Below, piece by piece: positions 1 through 7,139 of a DNA stretch of 22,312 nt (position 1 is its first letter; every line of letters begins with the position of its first letter). The position numbers and the translations under genes were made by a program. Source of the stretch: Clostridiales bacterium (GTDB lineage: Bacteria > Bacillota > Clostridia > Christensenellales > CAG-138). Location: NCBI GenBank assembly GCA_004557245.1, contig SFEL01000021.1:1-22312 (forward strand), written 5' to 3'. The notes beneath the pieces were generated by a model. That model did no database searches. It worked only from the letters and a program-made list of their open reading frames with translations, and was not told where the DNA came from.

Positions 1-54
1 TTTTGAATTCTGCCGAGTATCTTTTGTATTTTTGTCCCTTTTTGCTCATTAAAA

Positions 55-94
55 ATATGCACCTCCGAAAGTGTCTAACTTTCGGGGTGCATAT
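55..94. terminator. Hairpin terminator upstream of mraZ
   Basis: An inverted repeat pairs 55-72 with 78-94 (ATATGCACC and CCGAAAGT arms, one bulged T at 64, 5-nt loop GTCTA). Read on the minus strand it is followed at once by TTTTTAATG, a good U-tract. On the plus strand the tail is only CATTTTGCC. It probably ends a transcript entering from one side, perhaps both, and insulates the mraZ promoter. No gene was found in 1-303; a possible 65-codon plus-strand frame at 3-200 runs straight through this hairpin and is not credible. Confidence 0.7.
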
Positions 95-209
95 CATTTT
101 GCCGCTTTTTTGTTTTTTGGAGGTTTTCATATATTTTGACTATTTGCAAAGCTGCTCAAGCGGCAAAACGTGGCGAAAAATAAAGGTAAATAGCCATTAA
201 AAGAACATA

Positions 210-236
210 AAAGTGGTTTAAAGTGTTGCAAAGTGG
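210..236 (+). promoter_or_regulatory. Three MraZ boxes (operator)
   Basis: AAAGTGG (210-216), AAAGTGT (220-226) and AAAGTGG (230-236) repeat with an exact 10-bp period. AAAGTG(G/T) direct repeats upstream of mraZ are the known MraZ binding pattern in low-GC Gram-positives and mycoplasmas. The boxes overlap the -35 hexamer, so MraZ binding here would be expected to affect its own operon directly. Confidence 0.85.
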
Positions 237-254
237 TGGAGAAGTTGCTATAAT
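226..254 (+). promoter_or_regulatory. Sigma-A promoter of the mraZ operon
   Basis: TTGCAA at 226-231 and a perfect TATAAT at 249-254 are separated by 17 bp. Transcription should start near 261, leaving a leader of about 43 nt before the TTG start of mraZ. The leader contains CTCAATAT (263-270) complementary to ATATTGAG (281-288), an 8-bp hairpin whose 3' arm touches the start of the Shine-Dalgarno sequence. Confidence 0.85.
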
Positions 255-303
255 AAGCTTAACTCAATATCTGTGAGAATATATTGAGGAGGAGGCTTCC
301 GCG

Positions 304-762
304 TTGCTGATAAGTTCTTTCGGACATAGCGTGGACGCCAAGGGCAGGGTTTTTATTCCCGCCAAATGGCGCGACGATCTCGGAGACACCGTCATCATTA
401 CCCGCGACATGATGGGCAATGCTGACAGCAGGTGTCTTTATGGTATGCCCGTAGAACTCTGGAACGATATACTGGAGCGCTTCAAGAAGGTCGCCGTGTC
501 CGATGTGAAGGCGCAGAACGCTATGCGAAGGCTGTTCGCCAATGCATGCGAATGTGAGCTGGACAAGCAGGGACGCATACTTATCCCAAACTCCCTCCGG
601 GAGTACGCCGGTATAAATTCCGACGCTATGCTGGTGGGCATGGGCAGCCGCATAGAAATATGGGGCGCCGAGAAATGGGAAGAGCAGCTGGAAAGGATGG
701 ATAACGCCGGGGAAGAGTCCATGGCGGATTCTCTCAATTATCTTGCGGGGCTTGGCATATGA
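304..762 (+). CDS. mraZ: MraZ transcriptional regulator
   Basis: MraZ is a DNA-binding protein of the AbrB/MazE-like double-swapped-hairpin fold that heads dcw operons and regulates them. The 152 residues contain the two half-repeats that define the family, each with a DxxxR motif: DAKGR at 11-15 and DKQGR at 87-91, followed by the typical IP (VFIPA, ILIPN). Length fits the family (about 143-152). The start is a TTG at 304, chosen because AGGAGGAGG at 287-295 lies 8 nt upstream and the protein begins in register with known MraZ N-termini (FGHSVDAKGR). Its stop overlaps the rsmH start by 4 bp (ATGA at 759-762), indicating translational coupling. Three MraZ boxes lie over its promoter, so autoregulation is likely. 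Confidence 0.97.
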   Translation: MLISSFGHSVDAKGRVFIPAKWRDDLGDTVIITRDMMGNADSRCLYGMPVELWNDILERFKKVAVSDVKAQNAMRRLFANACECELDKQGRILIPNSLREYAGINSDAMLVGMGSRIEIWGAEKWEEQLERMDNAGEESMADSLNYLAGLGI

Positions 763-1694
763 CGGAATTCCATCATATACCCATAATGCTCGGAGAGGTG
801 CTGGAGCTTCTCGCGCCAGAGCGCGGCGGGGTATTCGTGGACGGAACGCTGGGCGGCGGAGGACATTCCGAGGGAATACTCAAGCGGCTAACTGATGGCA
901 GGCTGTACGGAATAGACCGCGACGGCGAGGCTATAGCCGCAGCAAGCGAAAGGCTGAAGCCCTTCGGAGATAAATTCAAGGCCATACGCGGCAACTTCTT
1001 CGATATGCAGAGTCTGCTGGCAAATGAGGGCGTCACCGGCGTGGAAGGCATACTTCTGGATCTGGGGGTTTCGTCTTATCAGCTGGACACCCCGGAACGG
1101 GGCTTCTCGTACCATGAGGAAGCGCCGCTGGATATGCGAATGGACGACAGGGCGAGCCTTTCCGCATACGATGTGGTTAACGGATACAGCCATGGCGAGC
1201 TGACAAGGATAATAAGAGACTATGGCGAGGAACGTTACGCTGCCAAGGTGGCGTCGGCCATAGTGCGCGAGCGGGAAAGGGAGCCCATAAACAGCACCAC
1301 TAAGCTTGCGGACATAATCAAATACGCCATACCCGCGGCGAACCGCAGAGAGGGCCCTCACCCGGCGCGAAGGACCTTTCAGGCCATAAGAATAGAAGTA
1401 AACGGCGAGCTTGCAGAATTGGACAAGGCCATACGGGAAGCCCACGATCTGCTGAACCCCGGCGGGGTCATGGCAGTAATAACCTTCCATTCGCTGGAGG
1501 ACAGGATAGTCAAGCAGGCCTTTAAGGCTTTTGAGCACCCCTGCACATGCGACCCCAAAGCGCCCATCTGCACCTGCGGTAAGAAGCCTACGGCGGAAAT
1601 ACTGACGAAAAAACCAATCGTGCCCGGAGCGGACGAGCTGGAATACAATCCGAGGTCACGGAGCAGCAAGCTCAGGGCGATAAAAAAGCTTTAG
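759..1694 (+). CDS. rsmH: 16S rRNA (cytosine(1402)-N4)-methyltransferase RsmH
   Basis: RsmH (MraW) uses S-adenosylmethionine to methylate N4 of C1402 in the decoding centre of 16S rRNA. The 311-residue protein has the SAM-binding loop VDGTLGGGGHS at 27-37, the acidic GIDRD at 51-55, the LLDLGVSSYQLD motif near residue 100, and the family C-terminus NPRSRSSKLRAI. A cysteine group (CTCDPKAPICTC) near the C-terminus is common in Gram-positive RsmH. It is second in the dcw operon and starts inside the mraZ stop codon, so it is probably coupled to mraZ translation. Length and motifs are normal. Confidence 0.98.
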   Translation: MTEFHHIPIMLGEVLELLAPERGGVFVDGTLGGGGHSEGILKRLTDGRLYGIDRDGEAIAAASERLKPFGDKFKAIRGNFFDMQSLLANEGVTGVEGILLDLGVSSYQLDTPERGFSYHEEAPLDMRMDDRASLSAYDVVNGYSHGELTRIIRDYGEERYAAKVASAIVREREREPINSTTKLADIIKYAIPAANRREGPHPARRTFQAIRIEVNGELAELDKAIREAHDLLNPGGVMAVITFHSLEDRIVKQAFKAFEHPCTCDPKAPICTCGKKPTAEILTKKPIVPGADELEYNPRSRSSKLRAIKKL

Positions 1695-1720
1695 AATAAC
1701 CTGACGGAGTACTGAATAAC

Positions 1721-2161
1721 ATGGCAGTAGCGGCGAGAAAACTGGATAACGACTACGTGTACGCGAGATCGTCCACTATGCGGGTGTATACTCACAGGAT
1801 GCCTGCGGCGGCCGATACCCCACAGACTGAAGCCGTGGTCCAGCCTGCGGTAAAGCCCAGATACAGCCCGCTGCAAAGACTGGCTGTGACTTGCGGAATA
1901 CTGATGTCCGCCATAGCGATACTGGCCATAATGGTGCGCTATGCCACTATAACGGAACAGTACGCGGTGGTAAATCAATATAAGAACACAATCGAGGAGA
2001 ACAAAAGGACGCTGGACAGACTTGAGGTAAGGCTCAATTCTGCCGTGAACCTCGATGAAGCCCGGGAAGCTGCCCTTGCTGCAGGACTCGGCTATCCCGC
2101 CGCGTCTCAGATAGTTAAAATAGATGGAACGGACGCGGGGAGTGTGAGCTCGCCGCAATAA
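1721..2161 (+). CDS. ftsL: FtsL-like septum protein
   Basis: A small bitopic protein of 146 residues with a cytoplasmic N-tail of about 53 residues, one membrane helix (about 54-72, LAVTCGILMSAIAILAIMV) and an outer coiled-coil segment (about 75-110). It ends with the pattern DEAREAALAAGLGYP at about 112-126, which resembles the conserved glycine-proline turn of FtsL/DivIC proteins. FtsL forms a complex with DivIB and DivIC that activates the FtsW-PBP pair at the septum. Sequence conservation in this family is low, so the call rests on topology and position between rsmH and the class B PBP, the standard place for ftsL. The start ATG has a weak GGAG at 1706-1709. Confidence 0.85.
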   Translation: MAVAARKLDNDYVYARSSTMRVYTHRMPAAADTPQTEAVVQPAVKPRYSPLQRLAVTCGILMSAIAILAIMVRYATITEQYAVVNQYKNTIEENKRTLDRLEVRLNSAVNLDEAREAALAAGLGYPAASQIVKIDGTDAGSVSSPQ

Positions 2162-2177
2162 CAATTGGAGGCGGCTG

Positions 2178-4328
2178 ATGGCAGGACCTACGGTATCCGG
2201 CAAAAAAAGACTGTTCGTTGCCCTGGGTGGAATAGCGTTCATTTTCATACTTTTGATAATAAGGCTGTTCTGGATACAGATAATTGACGGCAAGAGGCTG
2301 TCTGAAATGGCTCAGGAGCAGCAGACGCAGGATACTTCGCTGAGCGCTGCGCGCGGTACCATAACCGATACTAACGGAGTAGTGCTTGCCCAGAGCGGAA
2401 CGGCATACAAGGTGCTGCTCAACCCTTATCAGCTCAGCCGCAAGCAGGAAGACCTGCCGCGAATAGTGCGTGAGCTTTCGGATATATTGGAGCTGGACAG
2501 CGAATACGTGATGAAGCAGGCAACCAAAAAGAACTCCAACGACGTTTATTATAAAGAAGTTATACTGAAACGTCAGGTGGAGCGCGAGGTGGTGGACGAG
2601 ATAAAGTCCAGAATGCTGGGCAGCGGCGTTTACACCGCTATAGACTCAAAGAGATATTACCCTGAGGGAAGCCTGTTTTCCCAGCTGCTGGGATTTACCA
2701 CGGTGGACGGCACAGGTCAGGCGGGCCTCGAGCAGAAATACAATAAATACCTTGCCGGCGAAAACGGCAGAATGATAACCGAGACGGACGCCAACCATCA
2801 GGCGATAGCTTACGGCTCTCAGGAGATATTGGATCCGGAGGACGGTTACGATATAAAACTCACTACGGACAGCGTGGTGGAATCCTTCCTTGAGAAGGCC
2901 CTGAAAGAAGCCCTTGAGGTCAACAAGGCCGAGACGGCGCAGGGCATAATAATGAGCTGCAAGACGGGCAGGATAATAGCCATGTCAACTCAGCCGGACT
3001 TCGACCCTAACGACCCGCCCAGAAGCGACGTGGCGACGCTGAACGCACTTTCCCGGAACCGCATAGTTGCGGATGCCTATGAGCCGGGCTCCACGTTCAA
3101 GATAATTACCCTTTCGGCGGCGTTGGACAGCGGCAAGGTGACTTCCGCCAATGAATATAATTGCGGCGGCAGCTACACGGTGAACGGCGAGAGGATAAAG
3201 TGCTGGAAGAGCGGCGGCCACGGCCATGAGACGCTCAAAAAGGCGGTGCAGAATTCCTGCAACCCGGCTTTTATGCAGATGGCCCTATCCATGGGCAAGT
3301 CCACCTTTTACGATTACATCTACGCTTTCGGGTTCGGTTCTTCTACCGGAAGCGGGATCAGCGGCGAGACCTCGGGTATAGTTACCCATGAAAAATACAT
3401 CACTGAGAACACCCTTGCCCGCATAGGCTTCGGCCAGAGCATTGCGGTAACGCCCATACAGCTCTGCACAGCGGTATGTGCGGCGGTAAACGGCGGCGAG
3501 CTGATGCAGCCTTACGTCGTGGACAGCATAGTAAACAAGGACGGCAGGGTGATACTTAAAAATGAGCCCACCATGGTGCGCAGGGTGATAGGTGAAAGCA
3601 CCAGCACCCAGGTGAGGGAGATACTGGAAAGCGTAGTATCCGAGGGCAGCGGTAAAAACGCCTCTATACCCGGTTACCGGGTGGGCGGAAAGACCGGCAC
3701 CGCGCAGAAGTACGAGGACGGAAAGATTGCCAGCGGCAAGCTCATAGCCTCCTTCATAGGCTTTGCCCCAGCCGACGATCCCGAATACGTCTGCCTTATA
3801 CTGGTAGATGAGCCAAAGGTAGGAACCATATTCGGCAGCACTGTGGCGGCGCCTTATGTAAAGCAGGTAATGGAGGAGACGCTTCGCCACTACGGCTATC
3901 TGCCAACCGAAAACGCGGATACCGTGAGCGTGCCCGACCTTACGGGCATGACCATACTGGAAGCAAAGGCGTCGCTCAAGGAAGCAGGGCTGTACGCTGA
4001 ATTTCAGGATAATGAAGAGGATATGGTAACGGCGCAGGTGCCGGCCGCCAACGAGGTGGTGCAGCGCGGTACGGACGTATTGCTGTATACGGCGGTGACG
4101 GACGTGGATCAGGAGGATACCGGCCTCGAGACCGCAATAGTGCCAAATGTAATAGGAATGGGCAGGCTCGCGGCAAACGACGCCCTTGCTGCCAAGGGAC
4201 TGGCGATCAGGATAGAGCCTGAGGATCAGACCGGTACAGCAATAAGGCAGTTTCCGGCTGCGGGGGAAGAAGTCCCCGTGGGAGCAGAAGTGCTTGTGGA
4301 GTTTTCCAAGATAGAAATTTTGAACTGA
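2178..4328 (+). CDS. ftsI: Class B penicillin-binding protein (FtsI/PBP2B/SpoVD type) with two PASTA domains
   Basis: A septal peptidoglycan DD-transpeptidase that crosslinks glycan strands made by FtsW. The 716 residues comprise a membrane anchor (about 11-35), a dimerisation/pedestal domain (about 50-215), and a transpeptidase domain with all three active-site motifs: STFK at 305-308 (catalytic Ser305), SCN at 360-362 and KTG at 505-507. Two C-terminal PASTA repeats follow at about 583-640 and 653-710. Bacillus subtilis has two adjacent paralogues here, pbpB (division) and spoVD (spore cortex); this window has only one, so its role in division, sporulation or both cannot be told from sequence. 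The start ATG has GGAGG at 2167-2171, 6 nt upstream. It is spaced 16 bp from ftsL. Confidence 0.95.
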   Translation: MAGPTVSGKKRLFVALGGIAFIFILLIIRLFWIQIIDGKRLSEMAQEQQTQDTSLSAARGTITDTNGVVLAQSGTAYKVLLNPYQLSRKQEDLPRIVRELSDILELDSEYVMKQATKKNSNDVYYKEVILKRQVEREVVDEIKSRMLGSGVYTAIDSKRYYPEGSLFSQLLGFTTVDGTGQAGLEQKYNKYLAGENGRMITETDANHQAIAYGSQEILDPEDGYDIKLTTDSVVESFLEKALKEALEVNKAETAQGIIMSCKTGRIIAMSTQPDFDPNDPPRSDVATLNALSRNRIVADAYEPGSTFKIITLSAALDSGKVTSANEYNCGGSYTVNGERIKCWKSGGHGHETLKKAVQNSCNPAFMQMALSMGKSTFYDYIYAFGFGSSTGSGISGETSGIVTHEKYITENTLARIGFGQSIAVTPIQLCTAVCAAVNGGELMQPYVVDSIVNKDGRVILKNEPTMVRRVIGESTSTQVREILESVVSEGSGKNASIPGYRVGGKTGTAQKYEDGKIASGKLIASFIGFAPADDPEYVCLILVDEPKVGTIFGSTVAAPYVKQVMEETLRHYGYLPTENADTVSVPDLTGMTILEAKASLKEAGLYAEFQDNEEDMVTAQVPAANEVVQRGTDVLLYTAVTDVDQEDTGLETAIVPNVIGMGRLAANDALAAKGLAIRIEPEDQTGTAIRQFPAAGEEVPVGAEVLVEFSKIEILN

Positions 4329-4355
4329 GGCCGCAAGGCCAGTGGAGGAAATGCG

Positions 4356-5789
4356 ATGCTTTTGAGTGAATTAGCCAGACCTACGCGACATGAACTTATA
4401 GGCCGTGACGTAGAGGTAAAGGAACTCATATACAATTCACGCAAGGTGAAAAATGGCGACGTGTTCTGCTGTATAGTGGGTACCTTCGCGGACGGGCATA
4501 AATACGCTCAGCAGGCTGTGGATGCAGGCGCCGCTGCGCTGGTGGTAGAGCGGAAGCTGGACATAGACGTTCCGCAGATACTGGTGGAAGACACCCGCAT
4601 CGCAATGGCTGAAATGGCGGCGGCGTATTACGGCTATCCTTCAAGGGAAATGCAGATGATAGGCGTTACCGGTACAAATGGCAAAACCAGCACCACATAC
4701 ATGCTTAAAGCCATTGCAGAGCGCATGGGCAAGAAGGTTGGCCTGATAGGCACCATACGCAACATGATTGGCGACATAATCATCGACACCGAGCGCACCA
4801 CACCCGAGAGCGTTGACCTCCAGCGCATACTCCGCCAGATGAAGGACGAGAAGGCGGACGTGGTGATAATGGAGGTTTCCTCCCATTCGCTGGATCAGAA
4901 GCGGGTACACGGCATAGAGTACGATGTGGGGGAGTTTACAAACCTTACCCAGGACCATCTTGACTACCATAAGACCTTTGAAAACTACTTCAATGCCAAA
5001 AAGCTGCTGTTCAAGCAGAGCAGAATGGCGGTGATAAACAGGGACGATCCCTACGCCGATAGGATGATGGAGGGGCTTGATATACCCGTCATGACCTTCG
5101 GCATACGGGAAAAGGCGGACGTTACCGCCAGCGAGATAGACATAACCACCAGAGGGGTACAGTTCGACTTCAACTATAAGAACATCACCTCCCGATTCAA
5201 TGTGCCTATCCCCGGCCTTTTCAGCGTGTTCAACGCCATAGGCGCGGCGACGGTCGCCCTGAGCCTCGGCTGGAACCTCGACTCAATTAAGTATGGCCTT
5301 GAGCATATGATGAGCGTGAGCGGCAGGCTGGAGCCATTGCCCACCGGCAAAAATGAGTTTACGGTGCTCCTCGACTACGCGCATACCCCCGATGCACTGG
5401 AAAACGTGCTGAAGACGGTCAGAGGCTTCGCTACCGGCAGGATAGTTACACTATTTGGCTGCGGCGGCGACAGAGATCACGCAAAGCGCCCCATAATGGG
5501 CGAGATAGCGGGCCGGTTCTCGGACTTCGCCATAGTAACATCGGATAATCCCAGGACGGAAAACCCCATGGATATAATCAACTCGATAGTTGACGGGGTA
5601 AAAAAGTCGGGCTGTGAATACGTAGTCATAGAAAACCGCAGGGAAGCCATAGAGTATGCCCTGAAGAACGCCAGAAAAAACGACGTTATAATACTCGCAG
5701 GCAAAGGACACGAGAACTACCAGGAGATAAACGGCGGCAAGCACCACTTTGACGAAAAGGAAATAGTGGCGGAGATACTGGGCCTGTAA
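4356..5789 (+). CDS. murE: UDP-MurNAc-tripeptide synthetase MurE, meso-DAP type
   Basis: A cytoplasmic Mur ligase that uses ATP to add the third stem-peptide amino acid to UDP-MurNAc-L-Ala-D-Glu. The 477 residues include the ATP loop GVTGTNGKTST (103-113), the EVSSHSL motif (173-179), a lysine in FNAKKLL (about 215) corresponding to the carbamylated Lys, GCGGDRDHAKRP (368-379) and DNPR at 397-400. DNPR is the established signature of meso-diaminopimelate-adding MurE, so the peptidoglycan is predicted to be DAP-type. GGAGG at 4344-4348 sits 7 nt before the ATG. In most clusters murF follows; here mraY does, only 23 bp downstream. Confidence 0.97.
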   Translation: MLLSELARPTRHELIGRDVEVKELIYNSRKVKNGDVFCCIVGTFADGHKYAQQAVDAGAAALVVERKLDIDVPQILVEDTRIAMAEMAAAYYGYPSREMQMIGVTGTNGKTSTTYMLKAIAERMGKKVGLIGTIRNMIGDIIIDTERTTPESVDLQRILRQMKDEKADVVIMEVSSHSLDQKRVHGIEYDVGEFTNLTQDHLDYHKTFENYFNAKKLLFKQSRMAVINRDDPYADRMMEGLDIPVMTFGIREKADVTASEIDITTRGVQFDFNYKNITSRFNVPIPGLFSVFNAIGAATVALSLGWNLDSIKYGLEHMMSVSGRLEPLPTGKNEFTVLLDYAHTPDALENVLKTVRGFATGRIVTLFGCGGDRDHAKRPIMGEIAGRFSDFAIVTSDNPRTENPMDIINSIVDGVKKSGCEYVVIENRREAIEYALKNARKNDVIILAGKGHENYQEINGGKHHFDEKEIVAEILGL

Positions 5790-5812
5790 GGCCCGCGGAA
5801 GGAAGTTGGCAA

Positions 5813-6829
5813 ATGAAGTATGCAATATACGCCCTGCTGCTGAGCGCGGCAGTGACTATGGTATCGGGCCCGGTGCTCATACCCCTGCTGCACAAGCTTA
5901 AATTCGGACAGAGCGAGCGGAAACTTGGCCCCCAGACCCACCTCAGGAAGGCGGGCACCCCTACCATGGGAGGCATAACCTTCATACTGGGCATTGTGGC
6001 GGCCACAATGATATTTGCATACTCGGCCTCTGAGCTGGTGATGCCGGCGCTGCTGATGACAGTGGCATTCGCCCTTGTAGGTTTCATGGACGACTTCCTC
6101 AAGGTAAAGAAGCACAATACCGACGGACTCAGGGCTTATCAGAAGATAATCGCCCAGTTCCTCATAGCCCTGATAATCGCCGTATATGCACAGCGCAGTC
6201 CCTTCATAGGCACCAGCATTTATCTTCCCTTCTCAAAGGTTGAGTGGGAGCTGGGCGCGTTTTATATACCCGTCATAGTATTCGTGATAATCGGCACAGT
6301 CAATGCTGTTAACCTTACCGATGGATTGGACGGGCTGGCGAGCGGCGTAAGCCTGGTATATTCCATGGCCATGACGGTGATATTCCTCTACATGGCTTCC
6401 ATAATGGATGCTCCGGTGGACATGGGACAGGCCCGGCAGACGCAGTACGCAGCCGAACTCAATTCTATGGCTGTATTTGCGGCGGCGGTAGCGGGCGGCT
6501 GTCTGGGGTTCCTCAGGTTCAACAGCTTTCCGGCAAAGGTATTTATGGGCGATACGGGCTCATTGGCCCTTGGCGGAGCAATAGCTGCTATGGCGGTGTT
6601 CTCCCGGGCAGTGCTGCTGCTTCCCATAATGGGCGCATGCTTCGTGGCCAGCGCCGTCAGCGTGATACTTCAGGTGGGCTCCTACAAGCTGCGCAGGAAG
6701 CGCATATTCAAGATGGCCCCGCTGCACCATCACTTTGAGCTTCTCGGTTATTCCGAAACAAAGATCGTTGCAGGATACATGATAGTTACCACATTGCTTT
6801 GCCTGGTATGCCTTTTGGCATTCCAATAA
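5813..6829 (+). CDS. mraY: Phospho-N-acetylmuramoyl-pentapeptide-transferase MraY
   Basis: An integral membrane enzyme that transfers phospho-MurNAc-pentapeptide to undecaprenyl phosphate, making lipid I. The 338-residue protein is strongly hydrophobic with about ten helices. It has the N-terminal SERKLGPQTHLRKAGTPTMG (34-53), the catalytic Asp pair in FMDDF (91-95), NLTDGLDGL (167-175), FMGDTGSLALGG (244-255) and the triple histidine PLHHHFELLG (303-312). All the expected active-site residues are present. It is the last gene of the first dcw unit: a run of hairpins and a terminator follow before murD. GGAAGG upstream serves as ribosome site. Confidence 0.98.
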   Translation: MKYAIYALLLSAAVTMVSGPVLIPLLHKLKFGQSERKLGPQTHLRKAGTPTMGGITFILGIVAATMIFAYSASELVMPALLMTVAFALVGFMDDFLKVKKHNTDGLRAYQKIIAQFLIALIIAVYAQRSPFIGTSIYLPFSKVEWELGAFYIPVIVFVIIGTVNAVNLTDGLDGLASGVSLVYSMAMTVIFLYMASIMDAPVDMGQARQTQYAAELNSMAVFAAAVAGGCLGFLRFNSFPAKVFMGDTGSLALGGAIAAMAVFSRAVLLLPIMGACFVASAVSVILQVGSYKLRRKRIFKMAPLHHHFELLGYSETKIVAGYMIVTTLLCLVCLLAFQ

Positions 6830-6832
6830 AGA

Positions 6833-6964
6833 GCATATGTATTAAGCATATGCAGGGAACTGGCAAAAATGGGATCACATTTTTGCGAAAGCGTTAGCGT
6901 TTATTTTGCCGCCCGGTGGCAGGGTTCCGTATTTCAGCCGTGGTTCTTTGGCGCTTGGCACGGC
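6833..6964. other. Structured intergenic element with competing hairpins between mraY and murD
   Basis: Four potential helices are visible. GCATATG (6833-6839) pairs with CATATGC (6847-6853). GCAAAAATG (6863-6871) pairs with CATTTTTGC (6878-6886). GCCGTG (6937-6942) pairs with CACGGC (6959-6964). GGAAC (6856-6860) with GTTCC (6924-6928) could close an outer stem. GGCAAAA (6862-6868) can alternatively pair with TTTTGCC (6904-6910), competing with the second hairpin. No convincing reading frame or ribosome site lies here. The word TTTTGCCGCCCGG recurs in inverse orientation at the end of the window. It may be a genomic repeat or a 3' UTR structure. Confidence 0.45.
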
Positions 6965-6981
6965 AGGCGGACGCAGGGCGT

Positions 6982-7040
6982 TTGAGGCAGGACGTGGCTC
7001 GTTGCCTCAAGCACCCTGACACCTCCGGGGGGCTTTTTTT
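6982..7040 (+). terminator. Tandem hairpin and intrinsic terminator after mraY
   Basis: TTGAGGCA (6982-6989) pairs with TGCCTCAA (7003-7010). Immediately after it AAGCACCC (7009-7016) pairs with the G-run ending in GCTT (about 7028-7035, one unpaired A), leading into seven T residues (7034-7040). The second hairpin is a good intrinsic terminator on the plus strand and closes the mraZ-mraY unit. The two stems share A7009-A7010, so they may be mutually constrained. Confidence 0.65.
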
Positions 7041-7058
7041 AACAGAATCGCGCATGGA

Positions 7059-7089
7059 GCGGGCGCAAGAACCCGCCGTGTGCTATAAT
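7059..7089 (+). promoter_or_regulatory. Extended -10 promoter for murD with overlapping inverted repeat
   Basis: TGTGC followed by a perfect TATAAT (7079-7089) matches the Gram-positive extended -10 form TRTGnTATAAT. The -35 position (7061-7066, GGGCGC) does not match consensus. Instead GCGGG (7059-7063) and CCCGC (7072-7076) form an inverted repeat there, which could be a regulator site. Transcription would begin near 7096, giving a leader of about 44 nt to the murD ATG. Confidence 0.7.
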
Positions 7090-7139
7090 TTATAAAATAA
7101 ATATAGGCCGAATATATGTGTTCGGAAGGAGTCAGGATT

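Noticed and set aside
3..200. Open frame of 65 codons upstream of mraZ
   Set aside because: It runs through the hairpin terminator at 55-94, has no ribosome site and no recognisable protein features.
6851..6898. Short peptide frame (15 codons) in the mraY-murD gap
   Set aside because: No ribosome site; it lies within hairpin arms.
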